NCBI GenBank assembly: GCA_002897695.1
Contig: BDTG01000033.1
Location: 1 to 64,000 of the forward strand
Length of the DNA: 64,000 bases
Reading direction: 5' to 3'
Origin: a bacterium BMS3Abin14
Lineage (GTDB): Bacteria > BMS3Abin14
In this document: positions 28,252 through 36,988 of the stretch, piece after piece
Position numbering within the stretch: the stretch's first letter is position 1
Layout of the letters: each line of letters begins with the position of its first letter
The notes under the pieces: model-generated
Seen by the model: the letters and a program-made list of their open reading frames with translations, nothing else
Told to the model about the DNA's origin: nothing
Database searches by the model: none
Made by a program: the position numbers and the translations under genes

Positions 28252-28722
28252 CTACGCCAGATCGATTATGAAGAGGGGCTCGCCGTACTCGACAGGCTGT
28301 GCGTTCTCCACCAGAATCGCCGACACCTTGCCGCTGACCTCACATTCGATCTCGTTCATGATCTTCATCGCCTCGACAATGCAGAGCACTGTTCCCTTTC
28401 CGGCAACCTGTCCAACCTCAACGTAGGCCGGTTTGTCAGGAGCGGACGCCCTGTAGAAAGTTCCAACGATAGGAGAGGTAACCAAGAACTGGTTTTCTCC
28501 AACGGTGAGGGATTCCGATGGTTCAGGGGACACCGGAGGTGTAATGGAACCCGAAACGGGTTCGGAAGAGGGTGGGGTCTGGGAAACCGGCGCCATTACC
28601 CTGCCGCTTTCGGCCCCTCCCTTACGAATCCTGACCTTTGTGTCTCCCCTTTGCAGGGTGAAATCCTGAATTCCAAACTTTTCGATCAATTTAAGGATCT
28701 CCCTGATCTCTTTCAATTCCAT
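28252..28722 (-). CDS. accB: Acetyl-CoA carboxylase, biotin carboxyl carrier protein
   Basis: 156 residues. An N-terminal helix region ([20 protein letters not shown]), a Pro/Ser-rich linker (about 40-75), and a C-terminal biotinyl domain with [10 protein letters not shown], where the Lys carries biotin. The domain includes the protruding 'thumb' region typical of AccB. It is cotranscribed with efp upstream and accC downstream. Confidence 0.97.
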   Translation of the reverse strand: MELKEIREILKLIEKFGIQDFTLQRGDTKVRIRKGGAESGRVMAPVSQTPPSSEPVSGSITPPVSPEPSESLTVGENQFLVTSPIVGTFYRASAPDKPAYVEVGQVAGKGTVLCIVEAMKIMNEIECEVSGKVSAILVENAQPVEYGEPLFIIDLA

Positions 28723-28736
28723 GGAACTACCCCTCC

Positions 28737-29297
28737 TTATCTAACACGCTCAATATATTCGCCTGTCCTGGTATCGATCTTGACAACCTGTCCCTCTTCG
28801 ACAAAGAGGGGCACCTGAATGACGGCCCCCGTCTCCAACTCCGCCGGTTTGGTCGCTCCGGAGGCCGTGTCACCCTTTACCCCGGGGTCAGACCTGGTGA
28901 TCTGGAGCTCGACAAATATTGGGAGTTCCATCCCGATCGGCCTCCCATTAAACATCTGAACAGTGACTGATAACTGTTCCGACAGAAACCCTTTCGAATC
29001 CCCAAGTTCATCCCCGGGGATACAGATCTGATCGTATGTGTTTGTGTCCATAAAGTTAAAGCCGTTCTCATCACTGTAAAGGTACTGCATTTCCTTCTCT
29101 TCAAAGTCGGGCCTTTTAACCTTGTCGCCCGATCGGAAGGTCCGATCCAGGACGTTTCCGGTAACCAGGCTTTTTAGCCTGGTTCTTACAAACGCACCAC
29201 CCTTGCCGGGCTTTACGTGCTGGAAGTCGGCAACAATAAAAGGCTCGCCATCCAACTCTATTTTCAATCCCTTTCTGAATTGATTGGTCGCGATCAA
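28737..29297 (-). CDS. efp: Elongation factor P
   Basis: 186 residues; relieves ribosome stalling at proline runs. The start is TTG preceded by AGGAGAGG, giving [20 protein letters not shown]. The modification-site loop reads [20 protein letters not shown], with a Lys (in PGKGG) at the position modified by EpmA/EpmB in other bacteria. The C-terminal domain is complete. It overlaps aroQ by four bases and precedes accB, the order seen in Geobacter relatives. Confidence 0.97.
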   Translation of the reverse strand: MIATNQFRKGLKIELDGEPFIVADFQHVKPGKGGAFVRTRLKSLVTGNVLDRTFRSGDKVKRPDFEEKEMQYLYSDENGFNFMDTNTYDQICIPGDELGDSKGFLSEQLSVTVQMFNGRPIGMELPIFVELQITRSDPGVKGDTASGATKPAELETGAVIQVPLFVEEGQVVKIDTRTGEYIERVR

Positions 29298-29761
29298 AAG
29301 TCCTCTCCTCCCTTTGGGTGTGTGCCATCAAGGATCTGCGCAGCTCCAAGAAGGGCGAGGGTATACCCGAATGGCCCAAAACCGGATACGATGCCGGAAG
29401 CCCCCTCGGAAACGAGGGATATTTGCCGAAAATCCTCCCTTGATTGAATGTTGGAGATATGAACCTCAAAATAGGGAAGCTCCACGGCGATGAGGGCGTC
29501 CCGAATGGCGACGCTGGTATGCGTATAGGCCGCCGGATTTATGATAATCGCCTCAAAGCCTTTTGCAGGCGCTCCCTGAATAACATCAACAATGTCGCCC
29601 TCGTGATTGGATTGAAAATCCACAACGTCCAAACCTTCCTGCCGGCCCCTCTCCCGTAGTTGGGCGTGAACCTCGCCAAGGGTTGCAGACCCGTAAAACT
29701 GCCTTTCACGGCTTCCCAGGAGATTAAGGTTAGGACCCTGGACAATGAGAATTTTTCTCAT
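29294..29761 (-). CDS. aroQ: 3-dehydroquinate dehydratase, type II
   Basis: 155 residues; third step of the shikimate pathway. The type II signatures are clear: GPNLNLLGSRERQFYG with the catalytic Tyr, QSNHEGDIVD, INPAAYTHTSVAIRDAL, and EVHISNIQSREDFR (family VHLSNxxxRExFR). The gene overlaps efp and the roadblock gene by four bases each, so the whole aro-acc stretch is one transcription unit. Confidence 0.97.
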   Translation of the reverse strand: MRKILIVQGPNLNLLGSRERQFYGSATLGEVHAQLRERGRQEGLDVVDFQSNHEGDIVDVIQGAPAKGFEAIIINPAAYTHTSVAIRDALIAVELPYFEVHISNIQSREDFRQISLVSEGASGIVSGFGPFGYTLALLGAAQILDGTHPKGGEDF

Positions 29762-30117
29762 CGAAACTCCTCAACAAGTTGGGGCATGGCCATACGCAAC
29801 AGGTATCTGGCCTTCCCGTGGTTCCCATCAGGCGTCATCGCCAGAGCAACAAAATATTCAGGGGTTATCAGCCTGAGCAGGATTACATTGCTGGTAGTAT
29901 TTATAATAACCTCATGAACATCCCCGGCCGAAAGGGATCCGGCAGCGTTCTGAATACTTTTGATGGCGGTGGCATATTCAATGCCCACAGTCTGGATGCT
30001 GCAGGATGGATCGACGATATGCTCACCGATGGCGATACCGTCCATCCCCATAATAACCACCCCCAGCACCCCCTCAGCACGTTGGACGATCTCATCTAGC
30101 ACAGTCTGGAAAATCAT
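29758..30117 (-). CDS. Roadblock/LC7-domain protein (MglB-like)
   Basis: 119 residues forming a single roadblock domain: LDEIVQRAEGVLGVVIMGMDGIAIG, then the YATAIKSIQNAAG helix and the VIINTTSNVILLRLITPEYFVAL strands. Such proteins dimerise and regulate small Ras-like GTPases; MglB is the GTPase-activating partner of MglA in polarity and pilus motility. No mglA-like gene is in the window, so the partner is unknown. It is overlapped on both sides by aroQ and a TPR gene, and the same trio occurs between aro genes in related bacteria. Confidence 0.88.
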   Translation of the reverse strand: MIFQTVLDEIVQRAEGVLGVVIMGMDGIAIGEHIVDPSCSIQTVGIEYATAIKSIQNAAGSLSAGDVHEVIINTTSNVILLRLITPEYFVALAMTPDGNHGKARYLLRMAMPQLVEEFR

Positions 30118-31163
30118 CGGCTTTTCATCCTTTCCGCTTTATCGAGCCAGTCTGTGAGGACTTGAAGCGGATCCCGGGAGCTCCCGGGCCGATTTTCCAG
30201 CGGGGAAGCCGCTTCCGGAATGCCCTGTACAATCTCCGCGGCCGGGCCAGGGACGTCCGCAGCTGGGCTAGAGGCGGCCCTGCCTGTCTGATGCTCCTCT
30301 ACGGAGCGAAGTTTTTCGTTTATTTCTTCGTCAGCCGGCTTCTCATCGAGAAGCTGTTCGTAGATGTGAGCAGCCTCATCAGGAGCCCCCTGCTGGGCGT
30401 AGAGATCCGCAAGGGTCTCGGTAAAGATTTCGTCTTCGGCCGCCGGGGATGAAGGTTGTTCATCAGGGTGAACGACATCCGGGGAGGCGACAGCTTCCGG
30501 AATAATGTCGATATCGCGAATATCCTCTGTAGAAGGGTTGGTCAAGGCGGACAGATCACTGAGAAATTCCGGTAATTCCATGTCGGAAACCTCCACAGCT
30601 GTCACAGCCGCTTCGGGACCGGGTGTCTGGAAAGAGTCAGCGGAACCGATCCCCTCCGACAGGGGTTCGAGATCCGGCATCCCGGGCTCCTGCGGTTCAG
30701 GGGGTGCGGACGGCTCTTCGGCGAGGTCATCTGAGGAAAAATTGATGCCGCCGGGGTGGGTGACCTTGCCCTGCAGATTTTCTATGTCCGACTGGATCTC
30801 CATGTCCTCTGGACTCAGCAGAATGGCGGCCTGAAGGGCTCGCAGGGCGCGGGCATTCTCCCCTTGTTCCATGGATATTTTTGCCAGGGTCTTTTGCGCA
30901 AGATAGTTTTCCGGAGCCTCATCCACAGCTTTCTGGATGGCCTCTAACGCCGGACTGATTTCACCTTTCTCGAACAGCGCCCTACCCAGAACCACCAGGC
31001 CGCCGCTGTAATGGGGATTGTGCCTCAGCCCCGCCCTTGCAGCTCGAATCGCCTCATCCAGCCGGTTTGCTTTACGGTAGGCGTCGGCCAAGGGGGCAAA
31101 AACCCTTGATCCTGGATCATCGGCCAACATCTGCTCATAACGTTGGATGTCCTGGTCACCCAT
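30114..31163 (-). CDS. TPR protein with proline/acid-rich centre
   Basis: About 349 residues from the ATG giving MGDQDIQRYEQML, which has GGAGG five bases upstream; a GTG four codons earlier is less well placed. Residues 5-145 hold four TPR units (LADAYRKANRLDEAIRAARAG and others). A long disordered Pro/Glu/Ser segment follows, then one more TPR pair (TETLADLYAQQGAPDEAAHIYEQLL). It overlaps the roadblock gene by four bases, which suggests the two act together. Confidence 0.85.
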   Translation of the reverse strand: MGDQDIQRYEQMLADDPGSRVFAPLADAYRKANRLDEAIRAARAGLRHNPHYSGGLVVLGRALFEKGEISPALEAIQKAVDEAPENYLAQKTLAKISMEQGENARALRALQAAILLSPEDMEIQSDIENLQGKVTHPGGINFSSDDLAEEPSAPPEPQEPGMPDLEPLSEGIGSADSFQTPGPEAAVTAVEVSDMELPEFLSDLSALTNPSTEDIRDIDIIPEAVASPDVVHPDEQPSSPAAEDEIFTETLADLYAQQGAPDEAAHIYEQLLDEKPADEEINEKLRSVEEHQTGRAASSPAADVPGPAAEIVQGIPEAASPLENRPGSSRDPLQVLTDWLDKAERMKSR

Positions 31164-31200
31164 GGAGTCCTCCACACTGTTTAAACGCCAAACGCAAGTA

Positions 31201-31249
31201 TTGATGACTTCGCAAAAAACAATTAGTTGCCTTTTTGCGGGCCTGTCAA
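31201..31249. repeat. Short dispersed element with inverted ends
   Basis: A 49-bp sequence whose ends, TTGATGACTTCGCAAAAAA and CTTTTTGCGGGCCTGTCAA, match in inverse orientation the two ends of the 133-bp element at 40440-40572. It fills the space between aroB and the TPR gene. Confidence 0.7.
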
Positions 31250-31277
31250 AAGATGCTATTGGAAACGAATTATCAAG

Positions 31278-32366
31278 TCAATCACCAATGCCCATCCGGG
31301 AGAGAGTATCGACCAGGATTCCGGCATCCTCCAGGGGAACAACCTGTGCCTGGCCGATTTCGCTGATAAGAACGGTCATGATTTTCCCGCCTATGCTCTT
31401 TTTATCCCTGGACATAAAACCGCTCAGGCCGCGCAGGTTAACGGTCCCTGGAACCGGTATTCGGTCCACCATGGCCAGCGCCCGTCTCATCTCCGTCATG
31501 GCAAGCCCACACATCTCGCCCGACAGCATGATGGCTCCTCTCATCCCAAGCGCAACTGCTTCGCCATGGCGGAAGGTCCCATACCCGGAGGATGCTTCCA
31601 GTGCATGGGCCAGGGTATGGCCGAAATTAAGAACCCTCCGCGTGCCTGATTCCCTCTCATCTTCCTCCACCACCTCAGCCTTTCTGAGGCAGGAAACAGT
31701 TATCACCCGCACGACGTCAACTCCGCCTAGAGGCCCAAGATCCGAATATCCCTCAAGGTAATCAAAAAGCTGCCGATCAAGGGCCAGGGCTGTTTTCAAA
31801 ACCTCGGCCATTCCGGAGAACCAGTCCCGGTCGTCCAGTGTTCCCAGCACCCGGGTATCGATAAATACTGCCTCGGGCTGATGGAAGGTCCCCACAAGGT
31901 TCTTGCCCTCCCTGATATTTATCCCGGTTTTCCCACCGACGCTGCTGTCAACCATCGCCAGGAGGGAGGTGGGAAGCTGGACCAACCCGACCCCCCTGAG
32001 GTAGAGAGACGCCGCCAATCCGGCGAGGTCTCCAACGACCCCACCGCCCATTGCAATGACAAGGTCTCCCCTTTCAAGACCAAGGGAGGCCATCCTCCGG
32101 CACAATCGTTCGACCTCGGAAAACGATTTGCTCCCCTCACCCTCCGGGATGGTGTGGATATCAATTCCATAGGAGGTGTGACCCAGCGCCTTGTTCAGGC
32201 GATCAAGATAATGTGAACCTACACGCTCATCGGTTACAACAATTACTCTTGATCCTGTCGTTCTCGCCCCTAAAAATTCCGGAAGAAGGTTCCACGCTCC
32301 TGGCTCGACCCGTATCGGGTAGGCCCGGGAACCCAACCGTACATCTATGACCCCGTTCATGCGCAT
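31278..32366 (-). CDS. aroB: 3-dehydroquinate synthase
   Basis: About 362 residues; second step of the shikimate pathway, NAD- and Zn-dependent. Signatures visible include GGGVVGDLAGLAASLYLRG, LPTSLLAMVDSSVGGKTGIN, and the zinc ligands in NFGHTLAHALE and the RHGEAVALGM region. The start is the ATG at 32366 with AGGAG nine bases upstream; a GTG one codon earlier and an ATG two codons later are possible. It abuts the aroK stop. Confidence 0.97.
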   Translation of the reverse strand: MRMNGVIDVRLGSRAYPIRVEPGAWNLLPEFLGARTTGSRVIVVTDERVGSHYLDRLNKALGHTSYGIDIHTIPEGEGSKSFSEVERLCRRMASLGLERGDLVIAMGGGVVGDLAGLAASLYLRGVGLVQLPTSLLAMVDSSVGGKTGINIREGKNLVGTFHQPEAVFIDTRVLGTLDDRDWFSGMAEVLKTALALDRQLFDYLEGYSDLGPLGGVDVVRVITVSCLRKAEVVEEDERESGTRRVLNFGHTLAHALEASSGYGTFRHGEAVALGMRGAIMLSGEMCGLAMTEMRRALAMVDRIPVPGTVNLRGLSGFMSRDKKSIGGKIMTVLISEIGQAQVVPLEDAGILVDTLSRMGIGD

Positions 32367-32878
32367 CACCGGATACTCCTCCCCATTTTGTTAATGACCA
32401 GGTCGGCAACCTGCCGGGGTGTAAGAGAATCCGTGTCGATTATCAAGTGGGCATCCTCATATACAGCGGAACGCTCCCGCAGCATTGTGGGAACAAAATC
32501 ATCGAGAACGGCACTTGCGAGAAGGGGCCTCGATGCGGACCCGTCCCTCAGCCTCCCGATGAGCGTAGCGGCTGATGCTCGCAGATAAACGACAGTGCCG
32601 GATTTCATAATCAACTTTCGTGAACCGGCATCAATAACGGCGCCGCCGCCGAGGGCCAGAATTCCGCCCTTCGAGGCTAATTCCATTAAAATGGCCGACT
32701 CCATCTGCCTGAAATATTCTTCACCGTGCATGGCGAAAATCTGAGCGATGGCCATCCCGGATCGGCGGACAATCTCCTCATCGAGGTCTACGAAAACATC
32801 GCCGGTAAGATGAGAAAGTATCCGGCCCACGGTCGTTTTTCCGGAACCCATAAACCCGGTTATGAAAACAGTATTCAA
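32366..32878 (-). CDS. aroK: Shikimate kinase
   Basis: 170 residues; phosphorylates shikimate. The Walker A loop is GFMGSGKTTVG, the shikimate-binding Asp-Leu-Asp is FVDLDEEI, and the GGGAV motif of the core (LALGGGAVIDAG) and the lid RPLL are present. The start is TTG overlapping the aroC stop (TTGA), so aroC and aroK are translationally coupled. Confidence 0.96.
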   Translation of the reverse strand: MNTVFITGFMGSGKTTVGRILSHLTGDVFVDLDEEIVRRSGMAIAQIFAMHGEEYFRQMESAILMELASKGGILALGGGAVIDAGSRKLIMKSGTVVYLRASAATLIGRLRDGSASRPLLASAVLDDFVPTMLRERSAVYEDAHLIIDTDSLTPRQVADLVINKMGRSIR

Positions 32879-34032
32879 AGGCTTTTAACGTAATCCAGGT
32901 AACTGTTGAGATTTTTCTGCATCTCCTCCAGGGAATCTCCACCGAATTTCAGGCACATATGTTGGGCCAGCACAAAAGCAATCACGGCCTCGGCAATGAC
33001 ACAGGCCGCTGGAACAGCAGTTACATCGGACCTCTCAACAGCTGCCGACGTCGGCCTTTTGCTGAGAAAGTGAACCGAAGAGAGGGGTGAAGCGAGGGTC
33101 GGGATAGGTTTCATGGCCGCTTTTACTACAATGACTTCCCCGTTGGAAACCCCTCCCTCAATCCCCCCGGCCCTGTTGGTCTCACGGAAAAACCCCTTTT
33201 TCTCCCGAAAACTGATGGGGTCATGAACCTGCGATCCCTCAAGATCAGATCCGGAAAAACCAAGGCCGATTTCCACCCCCTTTATTGCGGGGATACTCAT
33301 GACTGCCCTGGCCAGGTCTCCATCGAGCCGTCGGTCCCAATGGACATAACTTCCGAGACCGACCGGGACCCCGAATGCCTGGATTTCCATGACCCCTCCA
33401 AGGGTTTCCCCCTCAGCTTCGGCTTTCTCGATCCTCTTGATAAAAGCCGTTTCCGCCCTCCGGTCCAGACACCGCACGGGAGAGTTTTCAATTTCCTGTC
33501 CCTGCTGCGGTCTGGTCAATTTTACCTTCGATCCGCCGACCCCTCCGATGGAAAGAACATGCCCCAACACGTAAATATGGAATTTTTCCAGGAGAATCCT
33601 TCCCAGCGATCCAACGGCCACTCGAGCTGCAGTTTCCCTGGCGCTGGCCCTTTCGAGAACATTACGAAAATCCTTGTGGGCGTACTTTATCCCCCCGGCA
33701 AGATCCGCATGGCCGGGCCGTGGCCGGGTAACCGTCCTGGCTTCAACCTGTCCGGCGTCTACGGCCATGACGGTCTTCCAGTTTTCCCAATCCCTGTTGC
33801 GAATACGCATGGCGATGGGTGTTCCAAGGCTTTTACCTCCTCTGACACCCGACATAATCTCAACCCGATCGCTTTCGATCTGCATCCTCTGGCCCCTGCC
33901 ATAACCTTTTTGCCGTCGGACAAGCTCCCTGTCAATGGCCTCGGATTCAACATTAAAACCGGCAGGGAACCCCTCCACGATGGCCGTGAGCGATTCGCCA
34001 TGGGACTCACCCGCAGTAAGAAAACGTAGCAT
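32875..34032 (-). CDS. aroC: Chorismate synthase
   Basis: 385 residues; FMN-dependent last step to chorismate. Signatures: TAGESHGESLTAIVEGFPAG at the N terminus, RPGHADLAGGIKY, ERASARETAARVAVG, and the C-terminal DVTAVPAACVIAEA region. The ATG is preceded by AAGGAGG, which begins immediately after the T-run of a hairpin terminator. It heads aroC-aroK-aroB and follows pilQ, as in Geobacter relatives. Confidence 0.97.
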   Translation of the reverse strand: MLRFLTAGESHGESLTAIVEGFPAGFNVESEAIDRELVRRQKGYGRGQRMQIESDRVEIMSGVRGGKSLGTPIAMRIRNRDWENWKTVMAVDAGQVEARTVTRPRPGHADLAGGIKYAHKDFRNVLERASARETAARVAVGSLGRILLEKFHIYVLGHVLSIGGVGGSKVKLTRPQQGQEIENSPVRCLDRRAETAFIKRIEKAEAEGETLGGVMEIQAFGVPVGLGSYVHWDRRLDGDLARAVMSIPAIKGVEIGLGFSGSDLEGSQVHDPISFREKKGFFRETNRAGGIEGGVSNGEVIVVKAAMKPIPTLASPLSSVHFLSKRPTSAAVERSDVTAVPAACVIAEAVIAFVLAQHMCLKFGGDSLEEMQKNLNSYLDYVKSL

Positions 34033-34047
34033 CTAATATTCCTCCTT

Positions 34048-34110
34048 AAAAAAAACGCATCCGCTGAAAGTTCGGATGCGCTTTTTGCGGGATACTGCCT
34101 CCATGGCAGT
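34048..34110 (-). terminator. Hairpin terminator after pilQ, directly abutting the aroC ribosome site
   Basis: Minus strand: CGCATCCG (34073-34080) pairs with CGGATGCG (34056-34063) and is followed by eight T (34048-34055). The very next bases are the aroC Shine-Dalgarno sequence. A second hairpin, ACTGCC-ATGGA-GGCAGT, lies just upstream (34094-34110). This ends the pil operon, but with no room for a separate aroC promoter after the T-run it may also act as an attenuator. Confidence 0.85.
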
Positions 34111-34135
34111 TAGTTCGAGGTGCCCTGAAAAACCC

Positions 34136-36988
34136 CTAATTCTTGACTATGGAAGCGTTAATGAAAATGAGCAGCTCTTCCTTGTTCTTTTCTTTTGCGG
34201 TGCTTTTGAAAAGATTGCCCAGGAGAGGAACCTTGGACAGGAAAGGAACGCTGCTTTTGCTATCTTGTTTATTCTCTGTGTACACCCCGCCGATTACGGC
34301 GGTCCCGTTGTTTTTTACAATGATCTTGGTGTCGAGCTTATGAGAATTTACGCCGGTGTAGGTGTTGTTCTCAAAGGTGGCCTGCTGCCCCTTGCTGTCC
34401 TTTTCAACAGAAACACTCATGAAAATATCATCGTTGCTCGTCACCTGCGGAGTAATTTTGAGTTTCGTCCAGATGTCGGAGAAGGATACCGATGTGGTGG
34501 TGGTAGCACCTTCGGTGTCCACGCTGGTGGAGGTCCGGTTCTCAGGGAATGGGTTGTTAACCTCGATGGACGCCTCCTGGTTCTGAATAACCATAAGGGT
34601 CGGGCTCGAAATAATCTTGCCCTTGTTGGCCTGCTCCATGACGCTGAGCCTCAGATCTAGATTTGTAAAGCTTCCCACCGACCCGAAGGACACTCCCAAG
34701 ATGGACGTCGGGTTGGATGCAGGCAGATTAACCGCAAAATCCCCACCGCCGTAGGACGCATCGCTCACTCCCGCGTTGCCGAATATTTCTGTTCCCCCGC
34801 TGGTAGCGGCATGACCGCCCCACTTGATACCGAGGTTTCTGGACCATGATTCATCCACGATAACGATTCTCGCCTCAATACGGACCTGTGGGGTAGGTAT
34901 GTCCAGATCGGCGACAAGGCCCTCGATCTTTCTAATGTTCCTCTTCACGTCCTTGACAATAAGGGAGTTGGTCCTGGCATCCGTATTGATACTGCCCCTG
35001 GAGCCGAGAAACGGGGTCAGCTGGCTGACAACGTCTCCAGCCTTGGCATAACTCAGGGGGATAATCTTCAGGATCAGATCTTCCACCTGTTCCTGGGCTT
35101 TTTTGGCCGTCAGTGCGGCATTACGTTCTTTTTCGATCTGAGCGAGAGGTGCGATTCTGACAACGTTGCCCTGGCGGATCTGCCCAAGGCCTTTTGTCTC
35201 CAGAATCACGTTAAGCGCCTGGTCCCATGGAACGTTGACCATCCTCATGCTGATTTTACCGCCGACATTGTCGCCTGTAATGATGTTCAGGCCGCTGACC
35301 TCAGCGATAAGCCTCAGGACATTGAGAACATCCGCATTCTTGAAATCCAGGGTCATCAAATCCCCCGTATACTTCGGTCCCTTGGCAATCTCTGTCGCCT
35401 GCATGGAGGCGCCGTTGGCCTCCTGGGACACAGCCGCCTGTGCCCGGGATCTGGACGCGGCTTCAGCCGGCTTACCCTTGATGCCCTGGGGCGCTTCCTG
35501 GGGTATGGCCTGGGGCACGGCCGCCGCCTCTTCCGTGGCAGGCGAGGCTAAAACAACCGTAAGAGTTATTCCAGTCTGTTCCACCTGGAACTGTGTTCCC
35601 TCTTCGTACGTCAGGCTGACCCTTGCCCCATTCTTACCCTTTGGATTAAAGGAACTGAGCGCCAGCAAAGGCCCCCCGACATCCCTCGTATCCTTGCTCC
35701 TGACGAGGCGGGTCGGAAGTTTCGCCTTATCCAGATCCACAATAAGATGGCGGGAATCCGGTTGGGAAACCGAATATGCCACTGGAGAATCGGCGATGAT
35801 CAGGACTGCGCCGCCGCCCTCCTCGGTCCGGTAGCGTATATCCGATATGACAGGGACAGGTGGGGGCACCGGGGCGGCCTCTGCGACAGGCTCTATGGCC
35901 GGAGTCGGAACAACCTCTGCCGCGGGCTCTATGGCCGGAGTCGGAACAACCTCTGCCGCCGGTTCCACGGCAGGTTCTACTGCCTTCTCCACAGGTTCGG
36001 GGGTCCCCTTTACGGTAATCTCACTGGGTCCTTTCACGCCAAGTGTGACAATCAAGCGATCATCTCTGACATCAAACACATAGGGAGGCACCGTCTCGGC
36101 CTCAAGGTCAAGCACGAAGCGCAGTTTTCCTTCTTTTGCGTGCTCACCCACCCGGATCCTGGCTACCCCAGACATCTCCACAGGGATAACCCGCGGCTTG
36201 AATCCCTTACTGACTCCCCACACATCCACCACAAGCCTCGCTGGGTCTGTGAGATTCAATGCGTCATATTTTCCCAGTGAACCATCCCCGACAAGTTCCA
36301 TGCTGAAGTGGCCGTTCTCCTCGTAGAAGAGAACCTTGGTTACGACGGTGGCAGGCTCCAGGGCCGGCTTCTCAGACACGGGGGCAACGGCCTCAGTGAC
36401 GTTCGCCTCTTCGGTGGTTGTCTCCCCAGGCACGGCCAACTCAACCACCTCCGGCGCGCCCGATTGGGGCATCCCGGTCGAGGGGGATTCGACCGGTTCC
36501 TCCGGAGTCACTGCTACAGCGGCTTGGGCCGGGGCGATCTCCGGCTCGGACACGGCAACAGGTTTTATGAAATCGATGATGATCTGGTTATCGACACGCG
36601 ACGTCTCATAACCCCACAGTTCTGAGAGTCCGATCTCAAGGCGGCCGATGCGTCCGGCCTCCTCGTCAAACTGTTCGGGAACGACGCTGGTCACGTTACC
36701 CAGGGAAACGTCTATCTTATCACCCAGCTGGGTTACATCGGTATCGGCAAGATCGACGATAAGTCTGAGTGGTTCGGAAAGCCTGAATACCGTGTATGTC
36801 AGGGGCGCCGAACCATCTATGGTCAAACGGACCCTGTCCGGAAGATCCTCCCCGGTCACGGAGAGAACCCTGGCCACAGCCGCTTTTTCCACGGACTCCT
36901 TCACCTGGCCGGCCTGGCCGGCGCAGCCTGCGATCACCAGCGTTAAGGCCAGCATGGCCCACGGAAGCTTTTTGATCACGCTCTTCAT
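34136..36988 (-). CDS. pilQ: Type IV pilus secretin PilQ
   Basis: About 950 residues. Outer-membrane channel for the pilus. The signal segment ends in LVIAGCAG, a lipobox. Three AMIN domains (about 40-140, 225-330, 395-490) precede the STN/N0 domain (about 565-640: LDFKNADVLNVLRLIAEVSGL) and the N1 domain. The secretin core ends in GNLFKSTAKEKNKEELLIFI. A Pro/Glu/Ala-rich linker (about 345-395) contains two identical 36-bp units. The start ATG overlaps the pilP stop (TGATG); a GTG one codon earlier is less likely. A terminator follows. Confidence 0.96.
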   Translation of the reverse strand: MKSVIKKLPWAMLALTLVIAGCAGQAGQVKESVEKAAVARVLSVTGEDLPDRVRLTIDGSAPLTYTVFRLSEPLRLIVDLADTDVTQLGDKIDVSLGNVTSVVPEQFDEEAGRIGRLEIGLSELWGYETSRVDNQIIIDFIKPVAVSEPEIAPAQAAVAVTPEEPVESPSTGMPQSGAPEVVELAVPGETTTEEANVTEAVAPVSEKPALEPATVVTKVLFYEENGHFSMELVGDGSLGKYDALNLTDPARLVVDVWGVSKGFKPRVIPVEMSGVARIRVGEHAKEGKLRFVLDLEAETVPPYVFDVRDDRLIVTLGVKGPSEITVKGTPEPVEKAVEPAVEPAAEVVPTPAIEPAAEVVPTPAIEPVAEAAPVPPPVPVISDIRYRTEEGGGAVLIIADSPVAYSVSQPDSRHLIVDLDKAKLPTRLVRSKDTRDVGGPLLALSSFNPKGKNGARVSLTYEEGTQFQVEQTGITLTVVLASPATEEAAAVPQAIPQEAPQGIKGKPAEAASRSRAQAAVSQEANGASMQATEIAKGPKYTGDLMTLDFKNADVLNVLRLIAEVSGLNIITGDNVGGKISMRMVNVPWDQALNVILETKGLGQIRQGNVVRIAPLAQIEKERNAALTAKKAQEQVEDLILKIIPLSYAKAGDVVSQLTPFLGSRGSINTDARTNSLIVKDVKRNIRKIEGLVADLDIPTPQVRIEARIVIVDESWSRNLGIKWGGHAATSGGTEIFGNAGVSDASYGGGDFAVNLPASNPTSILGVSFGSVGSFTNLDLRLSVMEQANKGKIISSPTLMVIQNQEASIEVNNPFPENRTSTSVDTEGATTTTSVSFSDIWTKLKITPQVTSNDDIFMSVSVEKDSKGQQATFENNTYTGVNSHKLDTKIIVKNNGTAVIGGVYTENKQDSKSSVPFLSKVPLLGNLFKSTAKEKNKEELLIFINASIVKN
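35889..35960. repeat. Two perfect 36-bp tandem units inside pilQ
   Basis: Two head-to-tail copies of a 36-bp unit encode AAEVVPTPAIEP twice in the linker between the second and third AMIN domains. Whole-codon units mean copy-number change would lengthen or shorten the linker without frameshift. Confidence 0.85.
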
